Below are positions 17,101 through 25,624 of a stretch of DNA of 64,000 nucleotides, piece by piece. The number at the start of each line of letters is the position of its first letter. Position 1 is the first letter of the stretch. The stretch is from positions 1,240,001-1,304,000 of the forward strand of contig NZ_CP011267.1 in assembly GCF_001006045.1 (NCBI RefSeq). The letters are read 5' to 3'. A program made the position numbers and the translations under genes. A model generated the notes under the pieces. It worked only from the letters and a program-made list of their open reading frames with translations. It searched no databases and was not told where the DNA came from. This DNA comes from Geoglobus ahangari (GTDB lineage Archaea; Halobacteriota; Archaeoglobi; Archaeoglobales; Archaeoglobaceae).

Positions 17101-18182
17101 ACCCCGTTTACAACCTCGGCAACCCTCTCAAGCTCCTCCTCACTCAAGAGTGGGTGCACGGGTATGCTTATAACTTTCTCCGCAACGTATTCAGCGGTTG
17201 GACACAGCCCCTTCCCGTACCCGAGCTCCCTGTACAGGGGCTGGAGGTAGACGGGCTTTGGATAGTGGACTGCGTTCCCAACACCGTTCTCTGAGAGATA
17301 TCTGGAGAACTCGTCCCTCGTCATGGGGAAGTCCTCCTCCACAAGCAGGACGTACTGGTGGTAAACATGCTTCGCGTACCTCTTCTCCACCGGCTTCCTC
17401 AATCCCTCGACCTTTATGTTCTTCCTGTAGAATTCTGCGTTCTCCCTTCTTCTCTCATTCATCCAGTCGAGCTTCTCAAGCTGGACAAGGCCAAGGGCTG
17501 CCTGAATGTTTGTCATCCTCATGTTGTGCCCGAGCAGAATGTGTTCGTACTTCCTGATCTCTCCGTGACTCCTGAACAGTCTGCACCTCTCCGCGATTTC
17601 ATCATCGTTGCACGTGATCATCCCGCCCTCCGATGTCGTCATGTTTTTTGTAGCATAGAATGAGAAGCACCCCACTCCGAAGCTCCCAACCCTCCTTCCT
17701 CTGTATTCAGCTCCATGAGCCTGAGCGGAGTCCTCTATCAGGATCAGGTTGTGATCCTCGCAGATCTCGAGAATCGCCTTCACGTCGAAAGGGTGTCCGA
17801 AGATATGCACTCCCACGATTGCTCTCGTCTTTGGCGTGATCTTCTCCACAACATCGTCCGGGTTGATGTTGTACGTGTCCTCCTCAATGTCCGCAAACAC
17901 CGGTCTTGCTCGCTGGAATAGGATGGCGTTGGACGTGGCTATGAACGTGAAGGGCGTTGTTATGACCTCATCCCCCTCACCAATGCCTGCGGCCTTTAAA
18001 GCAATGTCAAGCGCTGCTGTGCCGTTCGACACCGCTATCCCGTACTTGGAGCCACTGTAGCTCGAGAACTTCTCCTCGAACTCAGCCACTCTATCCCCCT
18101 GAACTATCATCCCAGAGCGTAGAACTTCCACCACCTTGGCTATTTCCTCCTCTCCAATAACCGGTTTTGCGATTGGGATCAT
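17097..18182 (-). CDS. wbpE: DegT family aminotransferase (WbpE/WlbC type)
   Basis: 361-residue PLP enzyme. Seen: IPIAKPVIGEEEI at the start, SNGTAALDIAL for phosphate binding near 55, EDSAQAHGAEY near 155, and the PLP lysine in FSFYATKNMTTSEGGM near 180. Predicted to aminate the 3-keto intermediate produced by the WbpB-like enzyme. It is a paralog of the product at 10329 but from a GC-richer operon, so the two were probably acquired separately. ATGA overlap with the small upstream gene. Confidence 0.88.
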   Translation of the reverse strand: MIPIAKPVIGEEEIAKVVEVLRSGMIVQGDRVAEFEEKFSSYSGSKYGIAVSNGTAALDIALKAAGIGEGDEVITTPFTFIATSNAILFQRARPVFADIEEDTYNINPDDVVEKITPKTRAIVGVHIFGHPFDVKAILEICEDHNLILIEDSAQAHGAEYRGRRVGSFGVGCFSFYATKNMTTSEGGMITCNDDEIAERCRLFRSHGEIRKYEHILLGHNMRMTNIQAALGLVQLEKLDWMNERRRENAEFYRKNIKVEGLRKPVEKRYAKHVYHQYVLLVEEDFPMTRDEFSRYLSENGVGNAVHYPKPVYLQPLYRELGYGKGLCPTAEYVAEKVISIPVHPLLSEEELERVAEVVNGV

Positions 18183-18451
18183 TCGACCACCTCGAGCCTG
18201 AAAACGACCTTTCCGTCCCCGAGTGGTTTGCCTGGGTCCGGGCAGGAGAAGTAAATCCCGTCCCTGCCAGCAGACCTCAGCTCAGCCCCGTGGGACAGAG
18301 CGTAGGCGACGTGGGAGAGTGAGAGGAGGGCGTGTATGCAGACTGGCCTTTCCGACTCGAGGAGGAACGAGTTCAGGTAGAACCTGTCGCCGGGAGTGTA
18401 TTCAGCGGCACACCTGCCCTCGACATCCACTACGCGAATTTCGACCTTCAC
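18179..18451 (-). CDS. TIGR04076 family small protein
   Basis: 90-residue protein of the TIGR04076 type: VEIRVVDVEGRCAAEYTPGDRFYL at the N-terminus, a middle HALLSLSHVAYALSHGAEL, and the CPDPGKPLGDGKVVFRLE ending, with conserved Cys in the EGRC and CPDP motifs. Function unknown; the two cysteines could bind metal. It is the first gene of the WbpE-B-D-A operon and is translationally coupled to wbpE by ATGA. TATA-like ATATAAAT (minus strand, 18474-18481) is about 26 bp upstream, suggesting leaderless start at 18451. Confidence 0.75.
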   Translation of the reverse strand: MKVEIRVVDVEGRCAAEYTPGDRFYLNSFLLESERPVCIHALLSLSHVAYALSHGAELRSAGRDGIYFSCPDPGKPLGDGKVVFRLEVVE

Positions 18452-18473
18452 AGATCACAGTTGGAAAGCTGGA

Positions 18474-18482
18474 ATTTATATG
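18474..18482. promoter_or_regulatory. TATA element in the divergent promoter between wbp and glm operons
   Basis: The sequence TTTATATG is readable as a TATA box on either strand. It is spaced about 26 bp from the minus-strand start at 18451, and lies about 70 bp before the plus-strand GTG at 18547, so it may serve one or both operons. Confidence 0.5.
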
Positions 18483-18546
18483 TTATTCTGGATGGGCGAG
18501 TGTCTCCAGTTAATTTTTTAACTTGGTTTTTGTGATATGTTTATCT

Positions 18547-19755
18547 GTGCAGGCCGTAATCCTTGCAGCTGGTGAAGGGACGAGAATGCGTCCGCTAACC
18601 TACACAAAGCCCAAGGTAATGCTCCCAGTGGCGAATAAGCCAATACTCGAGCACGTCATCGAGAACCTTGCAAAGGCTGGTGTGGATGAGGTCGTGCTCG
18701 TTGTTGGCTATAAGGAGGAGACTGTGAGGGGCTATTTTGGCAGTGAGTTCAATGGTGTTAAGGTTAGATATGTGAGGCAGGGCAAGCAGCTCGGTACCGC
18801 GCATGCGCTCCTTTCAGCCGAGCACGTTCTCGATGAGAGGTTTCTGATGCTCAACGGGGATGCGATAGTGTTCTCAGAAGATCTGAGGAAAATTCTTGGA
18901 GAAAAGAGTGCGATTGCCGTGAGGGAGGTTCCAAACCCTCAGGATTTTGGGGTGGTCGAGTTAAAGGACGGGTTCGTCAGGAGGATTATCGAAAAACCCT
19001 CCAGCCCACCCTCAAACCTGATAAATGCCGGAATTTACCTGTTCACTAAGGAGATTGTGGAATACCTGAAAAGAACTCCTCTCTCCGTGAGGGGGGAGTA
19101 CGAGATAACAGACTCGATAAGCATGGCCATTGCTGATGGAATGGAGTTCAAGGCTGTCAGGATAGAGGGGTGGATCGACGTGGGCTACCCATGGGATCTG
19201 CTGAAGGCCAATGAGGCGCTCCTCTCAGCCCTCGAGCCAAGGATTGACGGTGAGGTCGAGGATGGGGCGGTTATAAAGGGCAATGTCGTCATTGGAGAGG
19301 GAACGGTTGTCATGGCGGGAAGCTACATTGTTGGGCCTGCAATCATTGGCAGGAACTGCAGAATAGGGCCAAACTGCTACATAAGGCCGTTCACGTCCAT
19401 AGGTGATAACTGCCACGTGGGCAATGCTGTGGAAGTGAAGAACTCGATAATCATGAGCAACACGAAAGTGCCCCATCTCAACTACGTGGGCGATTCCGTT
19501 ATAGGTGAGAACTGCAACTTTGGTGCTGGAACCAAGATCGCAAACCTCAGGCTTGATGAGGGTGAGGTGGTCGTGAACGTTAAGGGTAAAGCTGTGAGGA
19601 CGGGCAGGAAGAAGTTCGGGGCGGCCATAGGTGATAACGTCAAGACAGGCATAAACGCCTCGATAAATGTTGGAAGCATGATTGGGAATGACGTTTTCAT
19701 AGGTCCCGGGGCTGTGGTAAGCGGCTTTGTGGAGCCGAACTCGAGGGTGTTTTAG
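18547..19755 (+). CDS. glmU: Bifunctional sugar-1-phosphate nucleotidylyltransferase/acetyltransferase (archaeal GlmU)
   Basis: About 402-residue enzyme: an N-terminal nucleotidyltransferase domain with AVILAAGEGTRMRPLTYTKPKVMLPV and a C-terminal left-handed beta-helix. The helix keeps the archaeal acetyltransferase signature VPHLNYVGDSVIGENCNFGAGT and RKKFGAAIGDNVKTGINASI, equivalent to the catalytic region of Sulfolobus ST0452. It should acetylate GlcN-1-P and make UDP-GlcNAc. Start at GTG 18547 gives the family's MQAVILAAGEG; the frame is open to a TTG at 18523. First of three genes ending with glmS. Confidence 0.88.
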   Translation: MQAVILAAGEGTRMRPLTYTKPKVMLPVANKPILEHVIENLAKAGVDEVVLVVGYKEETVRGYFGSEFNGVKVRYVRQGKQLGTAHALLSAEHVLDERFLMLNGDAIVFSEDLRKILGEKSAIAVREVPNPQDFGVVELKDGFVRRIIEKPSSPPSNLINAGIYLFTKEIVEYLKRTPLSVRGEYEITDSISMAIADGMEFKAVRIEGWIDVGYPWDLLKANEALLSALEPRIDGEVEDGAVIKGNVVIGEGTVVMAGSYIVGPAIIGRNCRIGPNCYIRPFTSIGDNCHVGNAVEVKNSIIMSNTKVPHLNYVGDSVIGENCNFGAGTKIANLRLDEGEVVVNVKGKAVRTGRKKFGAAIGDNVKTGINASINVGSMIGNDVFIGPGAVVSGFVEPNSRVF

Positions 19756-19763
19756 GTGATGGG

Positions 19764-20936
19764 ATGAAGGCTGTAATTCTCGCAGCCGGTGAGGGCCAGA
19801 GGCTGAGGCCCTTTACCGTGAGCAAGCCGAAGGTCATGATAAAGGTGGGCAACAAGCCCATCCTTCAGTACGTGGTCGAGGCTCTGAGAGATTCGGGAAT
19901 AATGGACATTGTGATGGTCGTCGGATACAGAAAGGACAGGGTGATGAGCCACTTCGGTGACGGGAAGAGGTTTGGAGTGAGGGTTGAGTATGCTTTTCAG
20001 GAACAGCAGCTCGGCACCGCGCATGCTTTAAAACAGGCCGAGAACCTCGTCAGTGACGAATTCATCGTCGTCTCAGGGGACAACATAATTGATGAGGGGA
20101 CTGTGAGGAGCGCGCTTGCCGAGAAGAACTCGGTGGTTTACAGGGTCGTCGACTCTCCCTCGAAGTATGGCGTCATAAAGCTCGGAAGGAACGGAAGAAT
20201 AGAGGAGATCGTGGAAAAGCCGGAGGAGGAGATCAGCTACCTCGCCAACACGGGTGTGTATCACTTTGACTCGAGAATATTTGACTATCTTGCCGGTGAA
20301 AACGACCTGACAGCGGTGATAAACCGCATGATCGGCGATGGAATCGAGTTTAAGGCCGTGGAGAGCAAAGGGGTCTGGCTTGACATAGTCTATCCGTGGG
20401 ACATCCCGAAGGTGAACGAGCTTGCCCTCGGCTTCAGAGGGAGGGTGATTTCCGGCAAGGTTGAGAGCGGCGTGTTCATCTCCGGAGATGTCGTCATCGG
20501 AAAGGGGTGTGTGATCAGAAGCGGAACCTACATCAGGGGGCCCGTGGTCATTGGAGAGAACTGCGAGATCGGGCCGAATGCCGTGATAGGCCCGGCAGCG
20601 TCCATAGGCAGCAACACGGTAATCGAGCCCTTCTCAGCTGTGGAGAACAGCGTGGTTGGGGACAACGTGAGAATCGGCAGCGGCAGCAGGCTGGAGAGCT
20701 CGGTCATAGACTCGGGGACGAGGATAATGCCCGGGTTTACAGCTGTGAAGGGTAAAGCGTCGGTTGAGGTTGATGGAACAGTCCAGAAAATTGAGACCGG
20801 GGCCTTTATTGGGGAAAGATGTACCATAGGTGCGAAGGTCACGGCGATGCCAGCGTGCACCGTTGGCAATGAGGTGGAGGTCAGCCCGCTGAAGGTTCTG
20901 TCCGGGGTGATTCCCGACGGCTCGAAGGTGTTGTGA
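19764..20936 (+). CDS. GlmU-like nucleotidylyltransferase lacking acetyltransferase signature
   Basis: 390-residue paralog of the preceding gene: nucleotidyltransferase domain with AVILAAGEGQRLRPFTVSKPKVMIKV, then hexapeptide beta-helix repeats. Unlike its neighbour, the helix lacks the HLNYVGD and RKKFGAAIGDN motifs, having FTAVKGKASVEVDG and FIGERCTIGAKVTAMP instead. It therefore probably keeps only uridylyl- or thymidylyltransferase activity and may activate a different sugar phosphate. 8 bp after glmU, and its TGA directly abuts the ATG of glmS. Confidence 0.82.
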   Translation: MKAVILAAGEGQRLRPFTVSKPKVMIKVGNKPILQYVVEALRDSGIMDIVMVVGYRKDRVMSHFGDGKRFGVRVEYAFQEQQLGTAHALKQAENLVSDEFIVVSGDNIIDEGTVRSALAEKNSVVYRVVDSPSKYGVIKLGRNGRIEEIVEKPEEEISYLANTGVYHFDSRIFDYLAGENDLTAVINRMIGDGIEFKAVESKGVWLDIVYPWDIPKVNELALGFRGRVISGKVESGVFISGDVVIGKGCVIRSGTYIRGPVVIGENCEIGPNAVIGPAASIGSNTVIEPFSAVENSVVGDNVRIGSGSRLESSVIDSGTRIMPGFTAVKGKASVEVDGTVQKIETGAFIGERCTIGAKVTAMPACTVGNEVEVSPLKVLSGVIPDGSKVL

Positions 20937-22712
20937 ATGTGCGGAATCGTTGGGTATCTGGGCTTCAGGAGGGCGGATCAGGTCATAATCTCAGCCCTGA
21001 AGAGGCTTGAATACCGCGGCTACGACTCTTGGGGAGTTGCCGTAAAGCATGGGGATGAGCTGGGACTGATAAAGAGAGTTGGGGCGATTGGCGAGGTTGA
21101 GGGCTACAGTGTGGCCGAGGGAAGCGTTGGAATAGGTCACACAAGGTGGGCCACCCACGGGAAGCCCTCAGAGCTAAACGCCCACCCCCACACGGATTGC
21201 AGGGGGAAGGTAGCAGTTGTGCACAACGGCATAATCTCAAACTTCCAGTCGCTCAGAGAAGAGCTGGAGAGCAGGGGGCATGAGTTCAGCTCTGAGACTG
21301 ACACCGAAGTGATCGCCCACCTCATAGAGGAGGAGTACAGAGGGGATCTGAGGGAGGCGGTGATGAGGGCAGTTGAGAGGCTGAAGGGATCATATGCCAT
21401 AGTTGCGATGCACGCTGATAGCGAGGAGCTCGTCGCTGTGAGGTACAAAAGCCCCCTCGTCATCGGTGTTGGGGATGGGGAGTGGCTCATAGCCTCGGAT
21501 GTTCCTGCGGTTCTCGACTACACCAACAGGGTGATCTACCTCGAGGACGGAGATGTTGTGAAGCTGTGGAGTGACGGCCTCAGGATCTGGAACGGCGGGA
21601 AGGAGGTTGAGAGGAAAATCGTCACGATCCCCTGGAGCATTGAGGATGCCGAGAAAGGCGGGTATGAGCACTTCATGCTCAAGGAGATCCACGAGACGCC
21701 GAGAGTGATTGAGGATACCCTTTTTGAGTACCTCTCGGAGGACATCGAGATTGACGCGAGCTTCTCTGCCGGGATATCCGAGATCGTGTTCATAGCCTGC
21801 GGAACCTCGTATCATGCGAGCCTCATAGGGAAGTACCTCATAGAGAAACTCTCGGGCATTCCCGTGAGGGTTGAGTTTGCCTCGGAGTTCATCTACCACC
21901 ACCCGCCCATGCACAGGGCATTGGCCATAGCCATAACCCAGTCGGGAGAGACCGCAGATACCCTCGAAGCGATGAGAATAGCCAAGAAGCTCGGGGCGAG
22001 GACGCTTGCGATAGTGAACGTTCTCGGGAGCACGGCGACAAGAATCGCTGACCACGTCCTGTACACCAGGGCAGGGCCTGAGATAAGCGTTGCCGCAACG
22101 AAATCCTTCATAGCCCAGCTCATCGTTCTCTACCTAATTGCGCTGAAGCTGTCCAGAATGCCGGGAAGTGAGGTGAGCAGGCTCGTGGAGGAGCTGAGGA
22201 TAATGCCGGAGCTCGTCAGGAAGATCCTTGAGAGGGAGGATGAGATCAGGGAGATTGCCGAGAGGCTTGCTGGCTTTGAGAACATGATGTACATCGGGAG
22301 GGGCATAGGGGTGCCCATTGCGATGGAAGGGGCGTTGAAGATGAAGGAAATCTCCTACATCCACGCTGAGGCATATCCTGCTGGTGAGCTGAAGCACGGG
22401 CCATTTGCACTGCTCGGAGAGCAAACTCCCGTCGTGGCGACTCTCGTCCCCGACGACACCTACGAGATAATGCTCAACAACATAAAGGAGGTCAAGGCCA
22501 GAGACTCCATCGTTGTTGCGGTGGCGGAGGAGAACGACATGGAGGTGGAGAAGTATGTCGATCACGTCATCAGAGTGCCGAGAACAGAGCACATCTTTAC
22601 AGCGATAACCCACTCAGTCGCACTCCAGTTACTCGCCTACTACGCCGCGAGAAAGAGGGGCTGCGAGATAGACAAGCCGAGGAATCTGGCGAAGAGCGTG
22701 ACTGTGGAGTAA
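20937..22712 (+). CDS. glmS: Glutamine-fructose-6-phosphate aminotransferase (isomerizing)
   Basis: 591-residue GlmS. Seen: N-terminal nucleophile Cys in MCGIVGYLG, glutaminase motifs RLEYRGYDSWG and GHTRWATHGKPSELNAHPH, two SIS domains (about 280-420 and 450-580) with CGTSYHAS, TQSGETADT and HAEAYPAGELKHGP, and the C-terminal KSVTVE. It forms GlcN-6-P, first step to UDP-GlcNAc, feeding both sugar routes of the locus. No phosphoglucosamine mutase is seen in this window. Full family length. Confidence 0.96.
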   Translation: MCGIVGYLGFRRADQVIISALKRLEYRGYDSWGVAVKHGDELGLIKRVGAIGEVEGYSVAEGSVGIGHTRWATHGKPSELNAHPHTDCRGKVAVVHNGIISNFQSLREELESRGHEFSSETDTEVIAHLIEEEYRGDLREAVMRAVERLKGSYAIVAMHADSEELVAVRYKSPLVIGVGDGEWLIASDVPAVLDYTNRVIYLEDGDVVKLWSDGLRIWNGGKEVERKIVTIPWSIEDAEKGGYEHFMLKEIHETPRVIEDTLFEYLSEDIEIDASFSAGISEIVFIACGTSYHASLIGKYLIEKLSGIPVRVEFASEFIYHHPPMHRALAIAITQSGETADTLEAMRIAKKLGARTLAIVNVLGSTATRIADHVLYTRAGPEISVAATKSFIAQLIVLYLIALKLSRMPGSEVSRLVEELRIMPELVRKILEREDEIREIAERLAGFENMMYIGRGIGVPIAMEGALKMKEISYIHAEAYPAGELKHGPFALLGEQTPVVATLVPDDTYEIMLNNIKEVKARDSIVVAVAEENDMEVEKYVDHVIRVPRTEHIFTAITHSVALQLLAYYAARKRGCEIDKPRNLAKSVTVE

Positions 22713-22720
22713 TCTCTAAC

Positions 22721-22926
22721 TTAGTCAAGGATATTGATCCACTCAAACTTTTTAAATCCTCTATCAAAGGTCGCCAGCACGTCTATCTGAAAAATCTTAA
22801 CCGCTGCTGCAATCGTGCAGTCTGTGAAACTCATCTTAGATCTTTTGAAGATCTCTATGCTTCAGCGAATACGGCATCATTCACCTTGAGGATTTCTATG
22901 TTGCAGAAAGGTTGAATGATAATCTG
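22721..22926 (-). pseudogene. Remnant of a PIN-domain (VapC-like) toxin gene
   Basis: Minus-strand translation from stop TAA 22721-22723 gives a PIN-domain C-terminus: MSFTDCTIAAAV, DVLATFDRGFKKF, ending in INILD. Upstream the frame meets a TGA near 22858, while the other frame continues the protein (NIEILKVNDAVFAEA), showing a frameshift. The N-terminal half with the first catalytic Asp is missing and the 5' end abuts the permease gene, so it is inactive. Confidence 0.75.
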
Positions 22927-22929
22927 GCT

Positions 22930-23673
22930 TTATAAAACGTGCTTCAAAAGAATAATCGCTCCGATAGCCGCAATTATCAGGTTAATCATTTTCTTGAGCT
23001 TTTCACTCTCCACTCTCGTGCTTATCCTCGTTCCCGCGAGAACTCCAAAGATTGATCCGAGAATGAGCGTGAGAGCTATTCCGTAATCCACGCTCCCCAT
23101 CAAAGCGTAGTTGAGGAAGCTCATGGACGAGAGGAGAAGGCCGTAGAAGAGCGATATCCCGACAACTTCTGCCGGGGAAATTCTCGCGAGGTTTATGAGG
23201 GTGAAGCTGACTATGACTCCCGCTCCAACAGAGGTGAACTGGACTGTGAGGCCAACGACGAATCCGAGGATGTACAGGTAGGACATTCTCGGCCTGATCG
23301 GTGGCTTGATCTCCTTCTTAATCAGGCTTATCACAGCACTGAGCAGTAGAACGATCCCAAGCAGGAGGGTGAGGTGTGCGTTCAGAATGTTTTTATCTAT
23401 GACTCTTAGCAAAAGCCCCCCAATCGCTATAGCAGGCAGGCTGCCCGCTATCAGCCTGAGGGCTATGTCGTACCTGATTCTGCCCATCTTGTGGTGAAAT
23501 GCTGTGCCAAAGACTTTTGTTGCGGTAACGAACAGCAGGTCTGTTCCCACAGCCCTCAGCGGCGTCATTCCGAGAAAAATCAGTGAGGGGGTCATCAGTG
23601 CTCCTCCACCTATCCCCGTCAGGCCCACGAGAAATCCGACTATAAATCCCAGAAAAACGTAGATGCCTTCCAA
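22930..23673 (-). CDS. TauE/SafE family membrane transporter
   Basis: 247-residue membrane protein of the TauE/SafE (DUF81) family, anion exporters/permeases for sulfite, sulfoacetate and similar compounds. Two homologous halves are seen: GFLVGLTGIGGGALMTPSLI near residue 12 and GFVVGLTVQFTSVGAGVIVSF near 136, with about 8 membrane segments. As last gene of the sulfate-activation operon it may move sulfate, sulfite or an organosulfur compound. Start is TTG 23673, preceded by GAGGGG; other starts are not obvious. Confidence 0.82.
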   Translation of the reverse strand: MEGIYVFLGFIVGFLVGLTGIGGGALMTPSLIFLGMTPLRAVGTDLLFVTATKVFGTAFHHKMGRIRYDIALRLIAGSLPAIAIGGLLLRVIDKNILNAHLTLLLGIVLLLSAVISLIKKEIKPPIRPRMSYLYILGFVVGLTVQFTSVGAGVIVSFTLINLARISPAEVVGISLFYGLLLSSMSFLNYALMGSVDYGIALTLILGSIFGVLAGTRISTRVESEKLKKMINLIIAAIGAIILLKHVL

Positions 23674-23682
23674 TGAGACCCC

Positions 23683-24222
23683 TCAGGGCAGGTAACCCAG
23701 CTCCCTTGCCTTCTCTATGATGGCATCCACCTCTTCTTCGGGACTCATTTTCGAGCTGTCAACTTTGATCTCGGGGTTGTCTGGCTCCTCATAGACACCA
23801 TCGTAGCCCGTGAGGCCCTTTATCTCACCCTTCATGGCCTTCGCGTACAGACCCTTAGGATCTCTCTTTATCCTCACCTCGAGCGGGGCGTAAACGTACA
23901 CCTCCATGAACCTTCCTATCTCCCTTCTCGCGAGCTCTCTGACTGTCCTGTATGGTGAGATCAGCGAGACTATCGCAATGACTCCGTTCCTCGACAGCAG
24001 CTTTGCCATGTGGATCACAACGCGGTTGTGCATCTCTCTCGCCTCCTTGCTGAAGCCGAGCTCAGGATACAGCGACCTTCTGATCTCATCGCCGTCCAGT
24101 ATCTCCACCCTGTATCCCATGTCCGCGAGCCTTTCAGCTAAGCTTCTCGCAAGCGTCGTCTTTCCAGCTCCGCTCGGCCCGGTAAGCCAGATTGTAAACC
24201 CCCTCTCGAGATCCCTGCGCAT
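23683..24222 (-). CDS. cysC: Adenylylsulfate (APS) kinase
   Basis: 179-residue kinase converting APS to PAPS. Walker A GPSGAGKTT is near residue 14, EILDGDEIRRSLYPELGFSKEAR contains the APS-binding Asp-Gly-Asp and Arg, FMEVYVYAPLEVRIKRDPKGLYAKA carries the lid and substrate residues, and the C-terminus LTGYDGVYEEP is typical. I choose ATG 24222 with AGGTGG just upstream; the frame is open 9 nt further. Its presence beside sat points to PAPS formation rather than only APS for respiration. Confidence 0.92.
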   Translation of the reverse strand: MRRDLERGFTIWLTGPSGAGKTTLARSLAERLADMGYRVEILDGDEIRRSLYPELGFSKEAREMHNRVVIHMAKLLSRNGVIAIVSLISPYRTVRELARREIGRFMEVYVYAPLEVRIKRDPKGLYAKAMKGEIKGLTGYDGVYEEPDNPEIKVDSSKMSPEEEVDAIIEKARELGYLP

Positions 24223-24233
24223 CCAAACCACCT

Positions 24234-25613
24234 CTACACGACACTCCGTCCTTTCAGCTTTTGCTTGATCCCGAACAACTTGAGCACGGTAGGAGCGAAA
24301 TCGTAAATTTCAGTGATCAGTTGCCTCGAGCTTTCCATTCCGGGAATGTAGATGGAAAACACCCCGTGTTCTGAGTGAACGGCGTCATCCGGCCCGGTGT
24401 CGTTCTCCTCGAGGTACGGGCTTTCATATCCGAGCGTACCAGCGGCCCTCCAGTTCAGGTTGTCGAGGTAGACCATCATGTCCGGCCTGTCTCCCTTCGC
24501 AACAGGGTAGATGTCCTCCGGATAGTAGACCTTGGTGTCCCACCTCTCTCCATCCGGCCCGCGAATTGACCTTACAAGCTCTGCGATCTCATCTCTGACC
24601 TCGTAGAATCTCTCTGCTCCAATTCTCCCCTCGGGCTCCCTACCCTCGACGTTTATGAATATCCTCGAGTAGTAGCCGCCCCAGGCCCATGCCGTCGAGT
24701 TCTTCCAGTCGACATCGAGCCTTTCAAGCTTTGAGCCAGCCTCAATTTCCTTGCTTTTCACCTTCAGCAGCCCCTCCTCTATGAGCCACTGGTTTATCGC
24801 AAAAGCCCCCTTCATCGCCTTCACTCCGTGGTCTGAAACAATCATGATGGCAGTCTCATCCATATCAAGCAGCTTCAGGGTCTTCCCAATCTCCTTGTCC
24901 AAAAGCCTGTAGTAGTCCCTGATCACGTTCTTGTATCTGCTATCCGGCTCGTGCAAATGGTGAGTTTCGTCGAAGTACTTCCAGAACGCGTGATGGACTC
25001 TATCCAGACCGATCTCAACGAACTCGAAGAAGTCCCACTCCTTGTTCTCGATCAGGTATCTGATGACCTCGAACCTTTTCTCGGTCATTTCCCACAGCTT
25101 CTCCTTGACCTCATCCCTCTCATCTTTTCTGAAAACAACGTCGAAGATGTACTCTCCAACAAGCCTCTCAATCTCTCCCTTCAGGCTCTCTGGATACGTG
25201 TAATCGCTGTTTGCATCGGGAGTTATGAAGCAGCCGATCATGCAGCCGTTGATCTTCTTCGGAGGGTAGCTTGGTGGGACTCCGATGACTATAGACTTCT
25301 TGCCATTCTCGCCCAGATGATTCCACACCGCCTTCTCTTTAACCATCAGGCTGTGGGCTATCCAGATGTTGTTGTATGTGCCCTTTTTCCTGTGTCTGAA
25401 CCCGTAAAGACCGAGCTCTCCGGGAGTTTTTCCGGTATTCATCACCATCCACGCCGGGATGGTTATGGCGGGAATGCAGCTCTTCATTGGGCCGTGAAGT
25501 GACCTTTCGAGCAACTTCCTCACGTTTGGCATGTCCTCCAAGAACCTGTTGAACAGGAGTTCCGGAGGTGCGGAGTCGAGGCCGATGACAAAAACTTTCT
25601 TAACGCTATCCAC
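24234..25613 (-). CDS. Type I phosphodiesterase/alkaline phosphatase superfamily enzyme (COG3379-like)
   Basis: 459-residue protein of the nucleotide pyrophosphatase/phosphodiesterase branch. Metal and nucleophile sites: FVIGLDSAPPE at the start, the Thr nucleophile in AITIPAWMVMNTG near 55, LDRVHHAFW near 195, MIVSDHGVKAMKG near 250 and DAVHSEHGVFS near 415. No signal peptide, so cytoplasmic. In archaea such proteins are often in sulfur or glycan loci, with unknown substrates; here a PAPS/pAp-related or sulfate ester reaction is possible. Start is ambiguous: GTG 25613 chosen, GTG 25637 would overlap the DHH gene by 13 nt. Confidence 0.8.
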   Translation of the reverse strand: MDSVKKVFVIGLDSAPPELLFNRFLEDMPNVRKLLERSLHGPMKSCIPAITIPAWMVMNTGKTPGELGLYGFRHRKKGTYNNIWIAHSLMVKEKAVWNHLGENGKKSIVIGVPPSYPPKKINGCMIGCFITPDANSDYTYPESLKGEIERLVGEYIFDVVFRKDERDEVKEKLWEMTEKRFEVIRYLIENKEWDFFEFVEIGLDRVHHAFWKYFDETHHLHEPDSRYKNVIRDYYRLLDKEIGKTLKLLDMDETAIMIVSDHGVKAMKGAFAINQWLIEEGLLKVKSKEIEAGSKLERLDVDWKNSTAWAWGGYYSRIFINVEGREPEGRIGAERFYEVRDEIAELVRSIRGPDGERWDTKVYYPEDIYPVAKGDRPDMMVYLDNLNWRAAGTLGYESPYLEENDTGPDDAVHSEHGVFSIYIPGMESSRQLITEIYDFAPTVLKLFGIKQKLKGRSVV

Positions 25614-25624
25614 CTGCCCGTTAC

